A stretch of DNA of 41,186 bases from Caldifarciminota bacterium (lineage in GTDB: Bacteria; WOR-3; Hydrothermia; WGAB01), in NCBI GenBank assembly GCA_015489295.1, contig WGAB01000294.1:1-41186 (forward strand), read 5' to 3'. Shown here in pieces: positions 6,808-15,407 of this stretch (positions are counted from its first letter, which is position 1; every line of letters begins with the position of its first letter). A program made the translations under genes and the position numbers. The notes under the pieces were generated by a model. It ran no database searches and was not told the origin of the DNA. It worked only from the letters and a program-made list of their open reading frames with translations.

Positions 6808-9800
6808 TTACTTGAAGGGGGCCGAGATCACCAGGGTGCGGCGAACCACCCGGGTGTCGGCGCCGTGTAAGGCTTCCAGTTGCAAAATGTACAGCCCCAC
6901 AGGCAGGCGTTCGCCGGAGGCGGTGCGACCGTCCCAGGAGAGGGTGCCGGTACGCGCAGGCGCGTCGCGGAAGAAGGTGTGGACCAGACGGCCCCGGGAG
7001 TCATACAGCTTCAGGGTGTACGCGTATTCCGGCGGACCCAGGACCTGGATCCGCAGGCGCTCCGAGGGCAGGCTCGGGGCAAAGACGTTGGTGGACAACC
7101 GCAGGTCCACCGTGGGACTGGGCGGGGTGGTGTCCAGCACCACGTCCTCGGGGAACCGCGGCAGCAGCTGGTACCCCGAGGTGTAGGGTTCCTGGGAGTC
7201 GTACTGGCCCACCACGCCATACAGGGTGCGGATTCGGGTGCCGGGCTGGAGTTCCGCAAGGTCGATGCCCGTGGTCGGATACAGGTACACGGTTACCGGC
7301 ACCTGGCCGTTCCAGAGTTCCATGGAGTACCCCGCGCCGGCGGGCACCGGAGCGGTGGCCACCACGCCCCCGTTGAGTTCCACAAACCGGCCTTCCAGGG
7401 ATTCCTTCAGGACTTCGCCGGGGCGAAGCCGGTACGTGTCGGGCAGGGCGGCGTTGTGGTCGAGGAGCAGCAGGTCGGCGGCATCGCCCACCGAAACCTC
7501 GGTGAGGCCGTTGTACTCGGTGACGGCCCCGGTGGCGAGCAGCACGTCTCCCACCCGATAGTCCAGCAGGGCCGGGGCGTAATAGAGGTTCACGCCACCG
7601 GTTTCATCCTGCAGGAAGATGCTGGTGCGGTCGGTGTTGGAGATGCCCGCGGGGAAGGTAACCACGCCGCCCACCAGCACCCGCTGGCCCACCAGGGCCG
7701 AGGTGTAGCCGTCGGGCCCCGGGGCCTGCACCCGGGCGATGGGGGTGGTATAGTAGAACCGGGGTTGTTCCATCAGCGGGATCAAGAGCCCCTCGGCATC
7801 GATGGAGGAGCGGACCTCTACGGGAATCTGCCCGGGTTCTGTGGGAGGACCGGCCACGAAGATCCAGATCGTGTCGGGATCGGTGATCAGAGCGCCCGAG
7901 ATCCGCGCGATCCGGCGGCCCTCCGCATCGGTGCTATCGGTGAGGGTGGCGCCGGCAAAGCCGTTGCCCTCCAGGGCAAACCCCGAAACCGGCACCACGG
8001 AATCCACGGCGATTTGCAGGGCCTGCAGGGGCAGGCCGGTGGGCCGGATCTCCAGGAGCAGGGTGTCGCCGGTATCGCGATAGGGCTTGAAGATGGGCAC
8101 GAACCGGGCCTGGCCCGAGCCGTTGCCCTTGAGCACGAAGTCCCGGGCAAACCGGGGGTTGAGCTGGTAGGTGTCGTAGTGCTGGCTCAGCACCCCCAGG
8201 AGGTCCAGGTCGCCCGCCGGGATCACCACGCCGTCGAGGCCGGCGTCCCGATCGATATAGACGCTAAAGGTGCCGGTGGAATCGGCAAAGGTGTAGGAGT
8301 TTTCGCTCACCAGGGTAACCGGCGCGTCCAGGTGGAGGCCGTTGATCCGGATCAGTCGGCCTTCCAGGGCCTCCCCCAGATCGGCGGCCGTGGCCACCGT
8401 GGTGTCGTAGGGGAACTCGGGAATCGAGCGGATAACGGTGGGATTGGAGAGTTCCTCCAGGTTGGCATAGGGGGCATAGACCCCCAGGGCCCACACGCGG
8501 GTGCCGAGGTCGGGCACCGGCGACGGGTTATAGAGCACGATACCCCCGGTGGAATCCTGGATGTAGATCTGGGCGCCCAGGGTGGCCACCACCGTGCCCC
8601 GAACCCGAACCTGACGGCCCACCAGGCGTTCCTGAACCCCGGGGGTGTGGAAGTAGGCCAGGGGATAGGTGGAATCTGCCCGAACCACCATGTAGGTGGG
8701 AGGGGTTTCGATGCTCGTGGGGGTGCCACCGGCGCCAGCCGTGCGGACGTCGATGGTGTAGAAGGTGGCTTCGCCCGTGACCTCCACGCCGTGGAGCACC
8801 ACGTTGCCGTAGTTCTGGGCCGTCACATGGGCCTGGGTAATCCGCAGGAGGCCACCGGGCAGGACCGTGGCCGAGGCACCGATGAACCCGGGCCCGTTGA
8901 GGGCGTAACTGCCCGGCCAGTACAGGCCGCTATCCGGCAAATCGATTTCCACAATGCTCAGGGTGCCCAGTTCGCCGCGCAGGGTGATGCTGAGGTCGGT
9001 GGGCATCCCGCGGTAGAGTTCCTGGGGCATGTACTCCACGGTGCCGCTGCCATCAATGGAGATCACCTGGATTTTGGGGGTGTCCACCAGGGCCACGGGG
9101 GTGCCGGTGGCTGCAGTGGCCACCACCAGCGGATAGGTGCCGGGTTCCGGAGCACTCACGACACCCACGAGGTGGGCGGTGCCAGGATCCTCCGGGGTGA
9201 CGGCGGCATCCTCGATCCGGATCCGATAGGGATCTCCGGGGGTGCCGGATCCCAATACCTCCAGGGCGGCATTGGCGTACCCCGGGCCCGTGAGCCGGAC
9301 GCTGTCCGGGCTGCCGCTCCAGTCAAAGTCGGCGGGCAGGGTGAGTTCCACCGTGGTCAACGCCACTGGGACCACCCCCTGGAGGGTGACGGCGAGGGTG
9401 TCCAGGTGTTCCTCCGGAGGCACCACCCCTGGGGAGAGGGTTACCAGACCGGTGCCGTTGGCCGTCTGGATGATGTCGGCGTCGCCCCGGGGTTCCATCT
9501 TGAAGTCCCCGTAAGTGAAGTGCAGCGGGCCAAGGATGGCCAGCAGGGTATCGCCCACCTGGGGCGTATAGGTGTAGCCAGCGGCGTCGTCGATGCGGCA
9601 CATGCCGGAGCCATCGTCCACACCCCATTCGCCGTAGCCCAGGTCGTCGTTGACCACCACTGCCGGGCCCACCTGCACCAGGACGCCCTCATACTGCTCT
9701 GCGTTGGGGCTGCCCGTGGCGATGTCGCCGGTTTGAACCTGCACCGGCGCGGGAATCGGGCGCCCCTGGGCCAGCACCTCCACATCCGTGGGCGCGGAAA

Positions 9801-10116
9801 GGGAAATCTCCGTCAAGCCGTAGTACTCCTGCACCGTGCCGGTGACCCGGACCGAGTCGCCGGGCTGCACCGTCACCGGATTCTGGCCGCGGTACACAAA
9901 CACCCCGTGCCAGGCCCCGGGGGCTTCCTGGATAAAGAACCCCCGCAGGTCGTGGACCCAGGCCGACCCGGCGGTGACGATGCCGTAAACGGTCACGGTC
10001 TGGCCTTCGTAGGGGGAAGAGTCGCTGTGACCCTGGACCTCTTCGATGGTAACCACCTGTTGGGCCAGGAGGGACCCGGCCAGCAGCAAAAGAACGCCGC
10101 CTTTAAAGATGTTCAT
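6808..10116 (-). CDS. Large secreted multi-OB-fold protein with FlgD-like C-terminal domain
   Basis: 1102 residues with an N-terminal signal peptide (NIFKGGVLLLLAGSLLAQ). The first ~200 residues resemble the YhcR-type OB-fold region of extracellular nucleases: SPYEGQTVTVYGIVT, GFFIQEAPGAWHGVFVY, VRVTGTVQEYYGLTEI and YGDFKMEPRGDADI. Related OB-like modules recur at about 475-670 (LVGRQVRVRGTVVATL, IYIQDSTGGIVLY) and about 805-1010 (LVGQRVLVGGVV, IFLQDETGGVNLY, ATGAVTEYNGLTEVS). Beta-sandwich spacers between them share 'GNGFAGA/GPGFIGA/GPGYANA' signatures. The last ~70 residues are FlgD-Ig-like (TLKLYDSRGRLVHTF, GTLSWDGRTASGERLPVGLY), a domain often found at the C-terminus of secreted proteins. 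No nuclease catalytic domain is visible. The function is unknown; extracellular or surface location is inferred. The start overlaps lnt by 14 bases. Confidence 0.8.
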   Translation of the reverse strand: MNIFKGGVLLLLAGSLLAQQVVTIEEVQGHSDSSPYEGQTVTVYGIVTAGSAWVHDLRGFFIQEAPGAWHGVFVYRGQNPVTVQPGDSVRVTGTVQEYYGLTEISLSAPTDVEVLAQGRPIPAPVQVQTGDIATGSPNAEQYEGVLVQVGPAVVVNDDLGYGEWGVDDGSGMCRIDDAAGYTYTPQVGDTLLAILGPLHFTYGDFKMEPRGDADIIQTANGTGLVTLSPGVVPPEEHLDTLAVTLQGVVPVALTTVELTLPADFDWSGSPDSVRLTGPGYANAALEVLGSGTPGDPYRIRIEDAAVTPEDPGTAHLVGVVSAPEPGTYPLVVATAATGTPVALVDTPKIQVISIDGSGTVEYMPQELYRGMPTDLSITLRGELGTLSIVEIDLPDSGLYWPGSYALNGPGFIGASATVLPGGLLRITQAHVTAQNYGNVVLHGVEVTGEATFYTIDVRTAGAGGTPTSIETPPTYMVVRADSTYPLAYFHTPGVQERLVGRQVRVRGTVVATLGAQIYIQDSTGGIVLYNPSPVPDLGTRVWALGVYAPYANLEELSNPTVIRSIPEFPYDTTVATAADLGEALEGRLIRINGLHLDAPVTLVSENSYTFADSTGTFSVYIDRDAGLDGVVIPAGDLDLLGVLSQHYDTYQLNPRFARDFVLKGNGSGQARFVPIFKPYRDTGDTLLLEIRPTGLPLQALQIAVDSVVPVSGFALEGNGFAGATLTDSTDAEGRRIARISGALITDPDTIWIFVAGPPTEPGQIPVEVRSSIDAEGLLIPLMEQPRFYYTTPIARVQAPGPDGYTSALVGQRVLVGGVVTFPAGISNTDRTSIFLQDETGGVNLYYAPALLDYRVGDVLLATGAVTEYNGLTEVSVGDAADLLLLDHNAALPDTYRLRPGEVLKESLEGRFVELNGGVVATAPVPAGAGYSMELWNGQVPVTVYLYPTTGIDLAELQPGTRIRTLYGVVGQYDSQEPYTSGYQLLPRFPEDVVLDTTPPSPTVDLRLSTNVFAPSLPSERLRIQVLGPPEYAYTLKLYDSRGRLVHTFFRDAPARTGTLSWDGRTASGERLPVGLYILQLEALHGADTRVVRRTLVISAPFK

Positions 10117-11623
10117 GGAACGCTCCTTTTCTCGTGGGTGTCGCTAATATGATAAACGCTGCCAGGGCCACCAAAAGGCCCACCGATTTGTCGCCCAGCC
10201 GGGTGTACACCGTGGTTTCGGTGACCGGAGGTACCGGGGCCACCAGGTACCCACTCCGGCCGAAGTCCAGCCTCTGGAGGACCCGGCCCCGGGGATCGAT
10301 GAAGGCGGAGATGCCCACCTTGGCGGCCCGGATCAGGTACCGGTGGGTTTCGAGGGCCCGCATACGGGCATACTCAAAGTGTTCCACCGGCCCGAGCGAC
10401 CGGCCGAACCAGCCGTCGTTGCTGATGTTCACCAGCACGTTGGCCCCCCGGCGCACGAACCCCCGGGCGATCTCCGGAAACATGCTTTCAAAGCAGATCA
10501 AAACCCCCATCCGAAACGGGTTCCAGGTGAGGACCCGCAGGGAGTCGCCGGGCCGATAGTCGCCCTGGCCGAACTCCAGGCGTTCCAGCCAGGGCCACCG
10601 GTCTTCGTAGGGCAGCCATTCTCCAAAGGGAACCAGGCGGGTTTTGTGGTACATGCCCAGGACCCGGAGGCCGGAATCCACGAGCACGGCGGTATTGGTG
10701 GGAAAGCGTTTTCCGTGGAGAAAGCGGGAGTGGGAGGTGCCGAGCAGCAGGGCCTGGGCGCCGGTGGCGCGAAGGATGCGCCGGGCCAGGGCCTGGGCGC
10801 GGGGCGACCACTGGAAATACCCGGGAAACGCCGATTCCGACAGCACCACGAGGTCGGCCCGGGCTCCGTCCTGCTCGATCTGCCGGAGCACCTGGCCATA
10901 GGAGGTTTCGGTGATTTTCCAGTCTTCCTCATAGTCCCAGCCCGGGGCGAGCTGGCCGGGCTGGAGGATCATCACCCGAGGGCCGGCGGCTACCGGTTCC
11001 CGCCGTTCCGCCAGGGTACCGGCCCCGGCGCCGAGCAGGAGCACCCCGAGGGCGATGGCGAACCCCTGCCCCGGGCGCTGGGCTAAGAGGGTGTTCAACA
11101 GGATGACCAGGTAGCCCATGCCGTACATCCCCACCAGGGCGAAGCCCTGGCGCAGGCCAGGCACGTCCACCAGGGGCAGGGCGGGAGTGGCCCAGGGGAA
11201 CCCCTGGAAGGCCCATCGTCCCCGGAGGTACTCGAGAAGCAGCCAGGTGAGCGGGGCCAGGATCAGGTGGGTTTTCCCGTGCCATCGGCCCCACACGAGG
11301 CCGAGGAGGCCCCAGAGCAGGGCCTGGGCGAAGACCAGGAGGAGCCAGCCGGCCACCAGGAATTTTTCCACGCCCGGGGCCACCTGCATGTGGAGGATCC
11401 ACCGGAGGTGCACCAGATAGAAGCCACCGGCCACCAGGAAAAAGCCCAGGAACCGCTGGCCGGCGGATCGGCCCCGGGCCCAGAGGAACAGGGGCACCCA
11501 GGCCACGAACAGGAAGGGCACCCAGCGGATCGGCGGAAAGGCCAGGAGCCAGAAGGCCAAACTAAAGAGGGGGAGCCCGAAACTCCCCCTCAGCCATCTC
11601 CAATCCCGAAGGTTCCGAACCAC
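10103..11623 (-). CDS. lnt: Apolipoprotein N-acyltransferase
   Basis: 506 residues, GTG start one base after the preceding stop. The N-terminal ~200 residues hold about seven or eight membrane segments; the rest is the periplasmic nitrilase-like domain. The catalytic triad is clear: Glu263 (VLSESAFPGYF), Lys327 (MYHKTRLVPFGEWLPY) and Cys377 (VLICFESMFPE), equivalent to E. coli E267/K335/C387. NVLVNISNDGWFG follows. The enzyme adds the third acyl chain to the N-terminal cysteine of lipoproteins in the inner membrane, a step typical of diderm bacteria with lipoprotein sorting. Confidence 0.96.
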   Translation of the reverse strand: MVRNLRDWRWLRGSFGLPLFSLAFWLLAFPPIRWVPFLFVAWVPLFLWARGRSAGQRFLGFFLVAGGFYLVHLRWILHMQVAPGVEKFLVAGWLLLVFAQALLWGLLGLVWGRWHGKTHLILAPLTWLLLEYLRGRWAFQGFPWATPALPLVDVPGLRQGFALVGMYGMGYLVILLNTLLAQRPGQGFAIALGVLLLGAGAGTLAERREPVAAGPRVMILQPGQLAPGWDYEEDWKITETSYGQVLRQIEQDGARADLVVLSESAFPGYFQWSPRAQALARRILRATGAQALLLGTSHSRFLHGKRFPTNTAVLVDSGLRVLGMYHKTRLVPFGEWLPYEDRWPWLERLEFGQGDYRPGDSLRVLTWNPFRMGVLICFESMFPEIARGFVRRGANVLVNISNDGWFGRSLGPVEHFEYARMRALETHRYLIRAAKVGISAFIDPRGRVLQRLDFGRSGYLVAPVPPVTETTVYTRLGDKSVGLLVALAAFIILATPTRKGAFHEHL

Positions 11624-11624
11624 C

Positions 11625-12593
11625 CTACTTGATATCGCTGGGGGTCATCAAGAAGTCGTTGGGATCGAGATCCACGAACAGCACCGAGGTCTCCTTCAGG
11701 TGGGAGATCACGGCCTCCAGACGGGTGGGATCGATTTCCTGGTAGGTTTTGAACTGCGGCAGGTTGACCGGTGCGTCGGCCGGAAGTTCAAAGTGCTGCC
11801 GCAGGATCTGGGCGGCCGAATCCGGGTTCTCCCGAATAAACCGGATGGCCTGTTCCACGGCGGCATACACCCGCTGCACCTGGGCCTTGGTGAGGTTCAG
11901 GTTGACGATGGAGGTGAGCCCGGCGAACACCGGCAGGGGCGATACGATCCGGCGGGCGAACACCGCGTCCTCGAGGATCCGGATGTCTTCCCGATGTACC
12001 ACGAGGGAGCGGTAGGGCTCCACGATGAGGAGGGCGTCGGCCAGGTTCCGGTCCAGGGCCGTGGTCATTTCCGAAGGCAGCAGGCCGATGAAGGACACCT
12101 TCTCGGGGTCCAGGCCCTCCTGCTTCAGGTAGTGCTTCAGCATCAGGTCGTACCGGGTGCCCTTGGGGTAGCCGATGCGCTTCAGGAGCAGATCCTTGAG
12201 CTTGCGGATCCGGGACTTCCGGAGGGTGATCAGGGAGGCGTAGGGATCGGTTTGGGAGTAGCTGACGGAGTAGGCCACCCGATAGGCCTCGGGCCGGGCG
12301 GACATCCGGAACAGGGCGTTGGGCCAGTCGACGCCAAAGAGCATCTGGTATTTGCCCTTGCCCACATCGTCCACCACTTCGGGGCCGATGAGGGCCTCCT
12401 CGGCGGTGACCTTGACCTTCAGGGAGTCGAAGAGCCCCAGGTCCTGGGCGACGAAGAGGGGCAGGGCTCCCGGGGTGCTTTCGTAAGCCACCGTGGCCTC
12501 CACCACCTGGCGGGCCTTCATCTGGGGGTAAATGAGGATGTACACCAGAACCCCGAGGAGAATCAGGTTGATGAGGGTGAGGATGCGGGTCAT
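11625..12593 (-). CDS. Membrane-anchored NMT1/SsuA-like substrate-binding protein (orphan)
   Basis: 322 residues. An uncleaved-looking N-terminal membrane segment (ILTLINLILLGVLVYILIYP) without a lipobox cysteine is followed by a periplasmic-binding-protein type II domain: ATVAYESTPGALPLFVAQDLGLFDS, DLLLKRIGYPKGTRYDLML, and a C-terminal helix pattern AAVEQAIRFIRENPDSAAQIL. This is the pattern of NMT1/ThiY/SsuA/TauA-like proteins that deliver small organic ligands to ABC importers. No permease or ATPase gene is nearby, so it may be a sensor or a partner of a transporter elsewhere. It overlaps ndk by 4 bases. The ligand is unknown. Confidence 0.75.
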   Translation of the reverse strand: MTRILTLINLILLGVLVYILIYPQMKARQVVEATVAYESTPGALPLFVAQDLGLFDSLKVKVTAEEALIGPEVVDDVGKGKYQMLFGVDWPNALFRMSARPEAYRVAYSVSYSQTDPYASLITLRKSRIRKLKDLLLKRIGYPKGTRYDLMLKHYLKQEGLDPEKVSFIGLLPSEMTTALDRNLADALLIVEPYRSLVVHREDIRILEDAVFARRIVSPLPVFAGLTSIVNLNLTKAQVQRVYAAVEQAIRFIRENPDSAAQILRQHFELPADAPVNLPQFKTYQEIDPTRLEAVISHLKETSVLFVDLDPNDFLMTPSDIK

Positions 12594-13009
12594 GCTGCCC
12601 TCCTTTCGTCTTCGTTAAAGAAAAACGGGATTTCGTAAGCCGCCGATTCCGGGGAATCGGAGGCGTGGACGGCGTTGGCGGTAATCGAAGTGCCGTACAG
12701 GGCCCGGATGGTGCCCGGGGCCGCCTTGGCCGGGTCCGTGGCCCCGATGAACTGCCGGACCCGTTCCACGATGTTTTCGCCCTCCAGCAGGAGCCCGACC
12801 ACCGGACCCGAGGTGATGAAGTCCACCAGGGTTTCAAAAAAGGGCTTGCCCCGGTGGACAGCGTAAAAACGTTCGGCCTCCTCGCGCTGAAACCGCTTCA
12901 TGCGGATCCCCTGGATGGCAAACTCCTGTTCCACCAGGTCAATGATTTTTCCGATCCTGCGGGCTTTCACGGCATCGGGTTTGATCATGAGGAGTGTACG
13001 CTCTTTCAT
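12590..13009 (-). CDS. ndk: Nucleoside diphosphate kinase
   Basis: 139 residues beginning MKERTLLMIKPDAV, with AAGGAGG correctly placed upstream. Typical features are LLMIKPDAVKARRIGKII, FYAVHRGKPFF, FITSGPVVGLLLEG, GATDPAKAAPGTIRALYG and, at the expected active site, NAVHASDSPESAAYEI with the phosphorylated histidine in NAVHASDS. The enzyme equilibrates nucleoside di- and triphosphates. It is the first gene of the long minus-strand unit running through lnt towards dnaB, and its start is set by the promoter and ribosome binding site rather than by the longer open frame. Confidence 0.97.
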   Translation of the reverse strand: MKERTLLMIKPDAVKARRIGKIIDLVEQEFAIQGIRMKRFQREEAERFYAVHRGKPFFETLVDFITSGPVVGLLLEGENIVERVRQFIGATDPAKAAPGTIRALYGTSITANAVHASDSPESAAYEIPFFFNEDERRAA

Positions 13010-13028
13010 GGAACCTCCTTGAGGGTTT

Positions 13029-13057
13029 AGCATACACGGAGGCCCTGGGGAAGTCAA
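13029..13057 (-). promoter_or_regulatory. Promoter of the ndk operon
   Basis: Minus-strand TTGACT (13052-13057) and TATGCT (13029-13034) with a 17-base spacer. It precedes AAGGAGG and the ndk ATG and probably drives ndk, the binding protein, lnt, the OB-fold protein and dnaB. The divergent rbfA gene begins 80 bases away; its own promoter is less clear (a TATCAT/CATATA stretch near 13110 without a good -35). Confidence 0.65.
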
Positions 13058-13136
13058 ATTTTGCATACAGCGATGGCCGTTTTCCGGGCTCCCTTCGGAC
13101 TTTGCCGTATCATATACGCCCCCTGAAGGAGGCGAG

Positions 13137-13433
13137 ATGGCAGGCTATCGGGCCCGGCGTTTGGGCGAGGAGATCCGACGAACCCTGGCATTGCTGCTTT
13201 TGGAGCGGATCCGGGATCCCCGACTGCAGCGGATGACCATCTATGCGGTGGACGTGTCCCCGGATCTGCGGGTGGCCCGGGTGTGGTACCGGTCGGCCAT
13301 CGGTGGCCCGCAAACCCAAGAGGCCCTGGCACGGGCCCGGGGGTTTCTGCGGCGGGAACTGGCCCGGGTGCTGGAACTCCGGGCGGTACCCGAACTCGCC
13401 TTTGAAATCTTACCCGAGGAGGAACTTCCGTGA
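13137..13433 (+). CDS. rbfA: Ribosome-binding factor A
   Basis: 98 residues, slightly shorter than most. The KH-like fold is recognisable: YRARRLGEEIRRTLALLLL, IRDPRLQRMTIYAVDVSPDLRVARVWY (the 'DP...T.V.VSpDL..A.V' core) and a C-terminal PELAFEILPEEE ending that matches the family 'PxLxFxxD' strand. RbfA binds the immature 30S subunit and assists 16S rRNA 5' end maturation. AAGGAGG lies upstream. Its stop overlaps the GTG start of truB (GTGA). The gene order rbfA-truB-ribF is classical. Confidence 0.93.
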   Translation: MAGYRARRLGEEIRRTLALLLLERIRDPRLQRMTIYAVDVSPDLRVARVWYRSAIGGPQTQEALARARGFLRRELARVLELRAVPELAFEILPEEELP

Positions 13434-14323
13434 AGACGCAAGCACCCAGCGGCTTTTTGAACATCAACAAGCCCCGGGGCATGACCTCCTACGATGTGGT
13501 GCGGCATGCCAAACGGGTCCTGAAAACCAAAAAGATCGGCCATGCCGGCAACCTGGACCCCGATGCCACCGGCGTGCTCGTGCTGGGGGTGGGCACGGCC
13601 ACCCGCTTCCTTTCCCTGGTGATGGACCTGCCCAAGGAGTATGTGGCCGAGATCCAGCTGGGTGTTCTGACGGATACCCTGGATGCCGTGGGCCAGGTGC
13701 TGGACCGGAAGCCGGTGCCTCCCCTGACCCGGGAGCAGGTGGAAGCGGTACTGAGGCAATTCAAGGGGGAAATCGAGCAGATTCCGCCGGCCTTTTCCGC
13801 CATCAAGATCGAGGGCAAACGGCTGTACGAACTGGCCCGCGACGGCATCCTGGTTACCCCGAAGCCCAAGCGGGTAACCATCTATTCCATCGAACTCCTG
13901 GAACTGGAGGAAAACCGCCTCAAGATCCGGGTGTACGCCTCCAAGGGCACCTATGTGCGGTCCCTGGCCCGGGACATCGGGCTGAAGCTGGGCACCTACG
14001 GCATCGTCCACTCTCTGGTCCGGACCCGGGTGGGGCATTTCCGCCTGGAGGATTCGGTGGACCTGGACCAGGACCTGGCTGCCCACCTGATTCCCACGGA
14101 TCGGGCGCTGTCCCACCTGCCCCAGGTGTACCTTCGCGACGTGGCGGTCAAACACTTCCTCCGGGGCAATCGGGTGAACCCCGGCGGCATCGTTCGCAAG
14201 TCGGGGTACATCCGGAGCTTTCAGCTGGTGCGGGTGTACGATGAGGAGGGCCGGTTCCTGGGCGTGGGCATCCACAAGTGGGAGGGAGTGCAGCCCAAAC
14301 GGCTCCTGCCCGTGGAGCAATGA
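13430..14323 (+). CDS. truB: tRNA pseudouridine(55) synthase TruB
   Basis: 297 residues, GTG start overlapping the rbfA stop. Motif I is SGFLNINKPRGMTSYDVV. The catalytic motif is KIGHAGNLDPDATGVL with Asp43 as the nucleophile (many homologues have HTGTLDP, so Ala and Asn are mild variants). IEQIPPAFSAIKIEGKRLYELAR and the YVRSLARDIG block are present. The C-terminal ~60 residues form a PUA-like RNA-binding domain (FLRGNRVNPGGIVRKSGYIRSFQLVRVYDEEGRFLGVG). The enzyme makes the universal pseudouridine in the T-loop of tRNA. Confidence 0.96.
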   Translation: MKTQAPSGFLNINKPRGMTSYDVVRHAKRVLKTKKIGHAGNLDPDATGVLVLGVGTATRFLSLVMDLPKEYVAEIQLGVLTDTLDAVGQVLDRKPVPPLTREQVEAVLRQFKGEIEQIPPAFSAIKIEGKRLYELARDGILVTPKPKRVTIYSIELLELEENRLKIRVYASKGTYVRSLARDIGLKLGTYGIVHSLVRTRVGHFRLEDSVDLDQDLAAHLIPTDRALSHLPQVYLRDVAVKHFLRGNRVNPGGIVRKSGYIRSFQLVRVYDEEGRFLGVGIHKWEGVQPKRLLPVEQ

Positions 14324-15261
14324 GGGTCCTGCGGCTTTCCGACCTGCCCTGCGCCGACCATGCCGGCCACGTTGTCACCATCGGGTCCTTTGATGGTCTC
14401 CACATCGCCCATCAGGCCATCCTCCGGGAGGTGCAGCGGGTTTCCCGCCGTCTGGGGATCCCTTCGGTGGTGGTCACCTTTCGGATTCCGCCGAAGTTCC
14501 TGATCCGTCGACAACCCCCGCAGCTCCTGACCACCTGGGAGGAGCGGGTGCCGCTGTACCGGCGGCTGCGGGTCCGGGAGGTGCTGCTCCTGGACTTCGA
14601 CGAGGCCCTGCGGGACACCTCGGCCGAGGCGTTCCTGCGCCGGGTGATCGTGGAAGGACTGCGGGCCCGGTGGGTGGTGATCGGCTTTAACCACCGGTTC
14701 GGCCGGGGACGCGAGGGTGGGCCGGAGTTCCTGGCCCGCCGAGTGGAACCCTTCAACTTCGGGCTCACGGTGTTGCCACCGCTCCGGGTGGACGGCCTGG
14801 TGGTCTCGTCCAGCACGATCCGGGATCTTTTGCGGCAGGGCCGGGTGGCCCAGGCCCGTCGTCTGCTGGGCTATGCGTACCGGGTCCGCGGACGGGTGTA
14901 TGCCGATCGGGGTTTGGGCCGCCGGGTGCTGGTGCCCACCGCCAACGTGGACGTGCCCCCGGAAAAGCTGTTGCCCGCACCAGGGGTGTACGCGGTGTTC
15001 CTCCGGGTGGGCAGGAGGCCGTATCCCGCGGTGGCCAACCTGGGGGTGTCGCCCACCGTCGAAGAGCGGCCCCGCCCCGTGCTGGAGGTCCACGTTCCCG
15101 GCGAGCACCTGCGGCTGGAGGGGCATGCCGTGGAGGTGGTGTTCGTGGACCGGATCCGGGGGGAACGCCGGTTCCCCACCCTCCAGGATCTGAAGGAGCA
15201 AATACGCCGGGATGTCCAGGAGGCTTTAGAGCGGTTACAGACCGTGGAGGTCCCTGAATAG
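14320..15261 (+). CDS. ribF: Bifunctional riboflavin kinase/FMN adenylyltransferase
   Basis: 313 residues. The ATG overlaps the truB stop (ATGA), which is preferred over in-frame upstream codons inside truB. The N-terminal nucleotidyltransferase domain has TIGSFDGLHIAHQAIL (GxFDGxHxGH motif), VVIGFNHRFGRGREG and VSSSTIRDLLRQGRV. The C-terminal riboflavin kinase domain has VRGRVYADRGLGRRVLVPTANV (GxxxGRxxGxPTAN-type) and PYPAVANLGVSPTVEERPRPVLEVHV. The enzyme converts riboflavin to FMN and FAD. Confidence 0.96.
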   Translation: MRVLRLSDLPCADHAGHVVTIGSFDGLHIAHQAILREVQRVSRRLGIPSVVVTFRIPPKFLIRRQPPQLLTTWEERVPLYRRLRVREVLLLDFDEALRDTSAEAFLRRVIVEGLRARWVVIGFNHRFGRGREGGPEFLARRVEPFNFGLTVLPPLRVDGLVVSSSTIRDLLRQGRVAQARRLLGYAYRVRGRVYADRGLGRRVLVPTANVDVPPEKLLPAPGVYAVFLRVGRRPYPAVANLGVSPTVEERPRPVLEVHVPGEHLRLEGHAVEVVFVDRIRGERRFPTLQDLKEQIRRDVQEALERLQTVEVPE

Positions 15262-15287
15262 GGCGCCATGAAATCCCCGGGCGCCCT
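15260..15287 (+). terminator. GC-rich hairpin after ribF
   Basis: AGGGCGCC and GGCGCCCT pair perfectly (8 bp, 12-base loop). The left arm overlaps the ribF stop codon. No clear run of T follows, so it may act as a weak or factor-assisted terminator or a 3' end stabiliser of the rbfA-truB-ribF transcript. Confidence 0.45.
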
Positions 15288-15299
15288 CCGGTTGTTCGG

Positions 15300-15319
15300 G
15301 TCGAACCCGGGGGTTCGAC
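15300..15319. repeat. Perfect 9-bp hairpin upstream of the 95-residue gene promoter
   Basis: GTCGAACCC, a 2-base loop, then GGGTTCGAC: a near-continuous palindrome 16 bases upstream of the -35 box. It may be part of the ribF transcript end, or an operator-type site for the downstream promoter. It superficially resembles a tRNA T-arm, but no tRNA surrounds it. Confidence 0.5.
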
Positions 15320-15335
15320 TTCAAAAACTCCCTTC

Positions 15336-15364
15336 TTGCAAACCTCAAATTTTCTGCATATAAT
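15336..15364 (+). promoter_or_regulatory. Near-consensus promoter of the 95-residue gene
   Basis: TTGCAA (15336-15341), a 17-base spacer and a perfect TATAAT (15359-15364). This is the best promoter in the window. The expected transcription start is near 15371, giving a leader of about 35 bases with a GAGGAGGTG ribosome binding site. Confidence 0.78.
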
Positions 15365-15407
15365 CGGGTGCTTAAGGGTAACTCAAAAAACAGAGAGGAG
15401 GTGAACG

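Noticed and set aside
6808..10116. Annotation of the OB-fold protein as an extracellular nuclease
   Set aside because: Only the OB-type accessory modules are seen; no endonuclease/exonuclease/phosphatase or other catalytic motif was found.
6880..10152. Very long open frame on the plus strand opposite the OB-fold protein
   Set aside because: It is antisense to a well-supported gene, its translation is dominated by His/Gly/Gln/Arg as expected from reversed GC-rich codons, and no family motif appears. The same holds for the long antisense frames opposite the transglutaminase-like gene and the ftsZ region.
15300..15319. tRNA T-arm-like sequence (GGGTTCGAC palindrome)
   Set aside because: No acceptor stem, anticodon arm or other tRNA parts flank it; it is better read as a simple hairpin.
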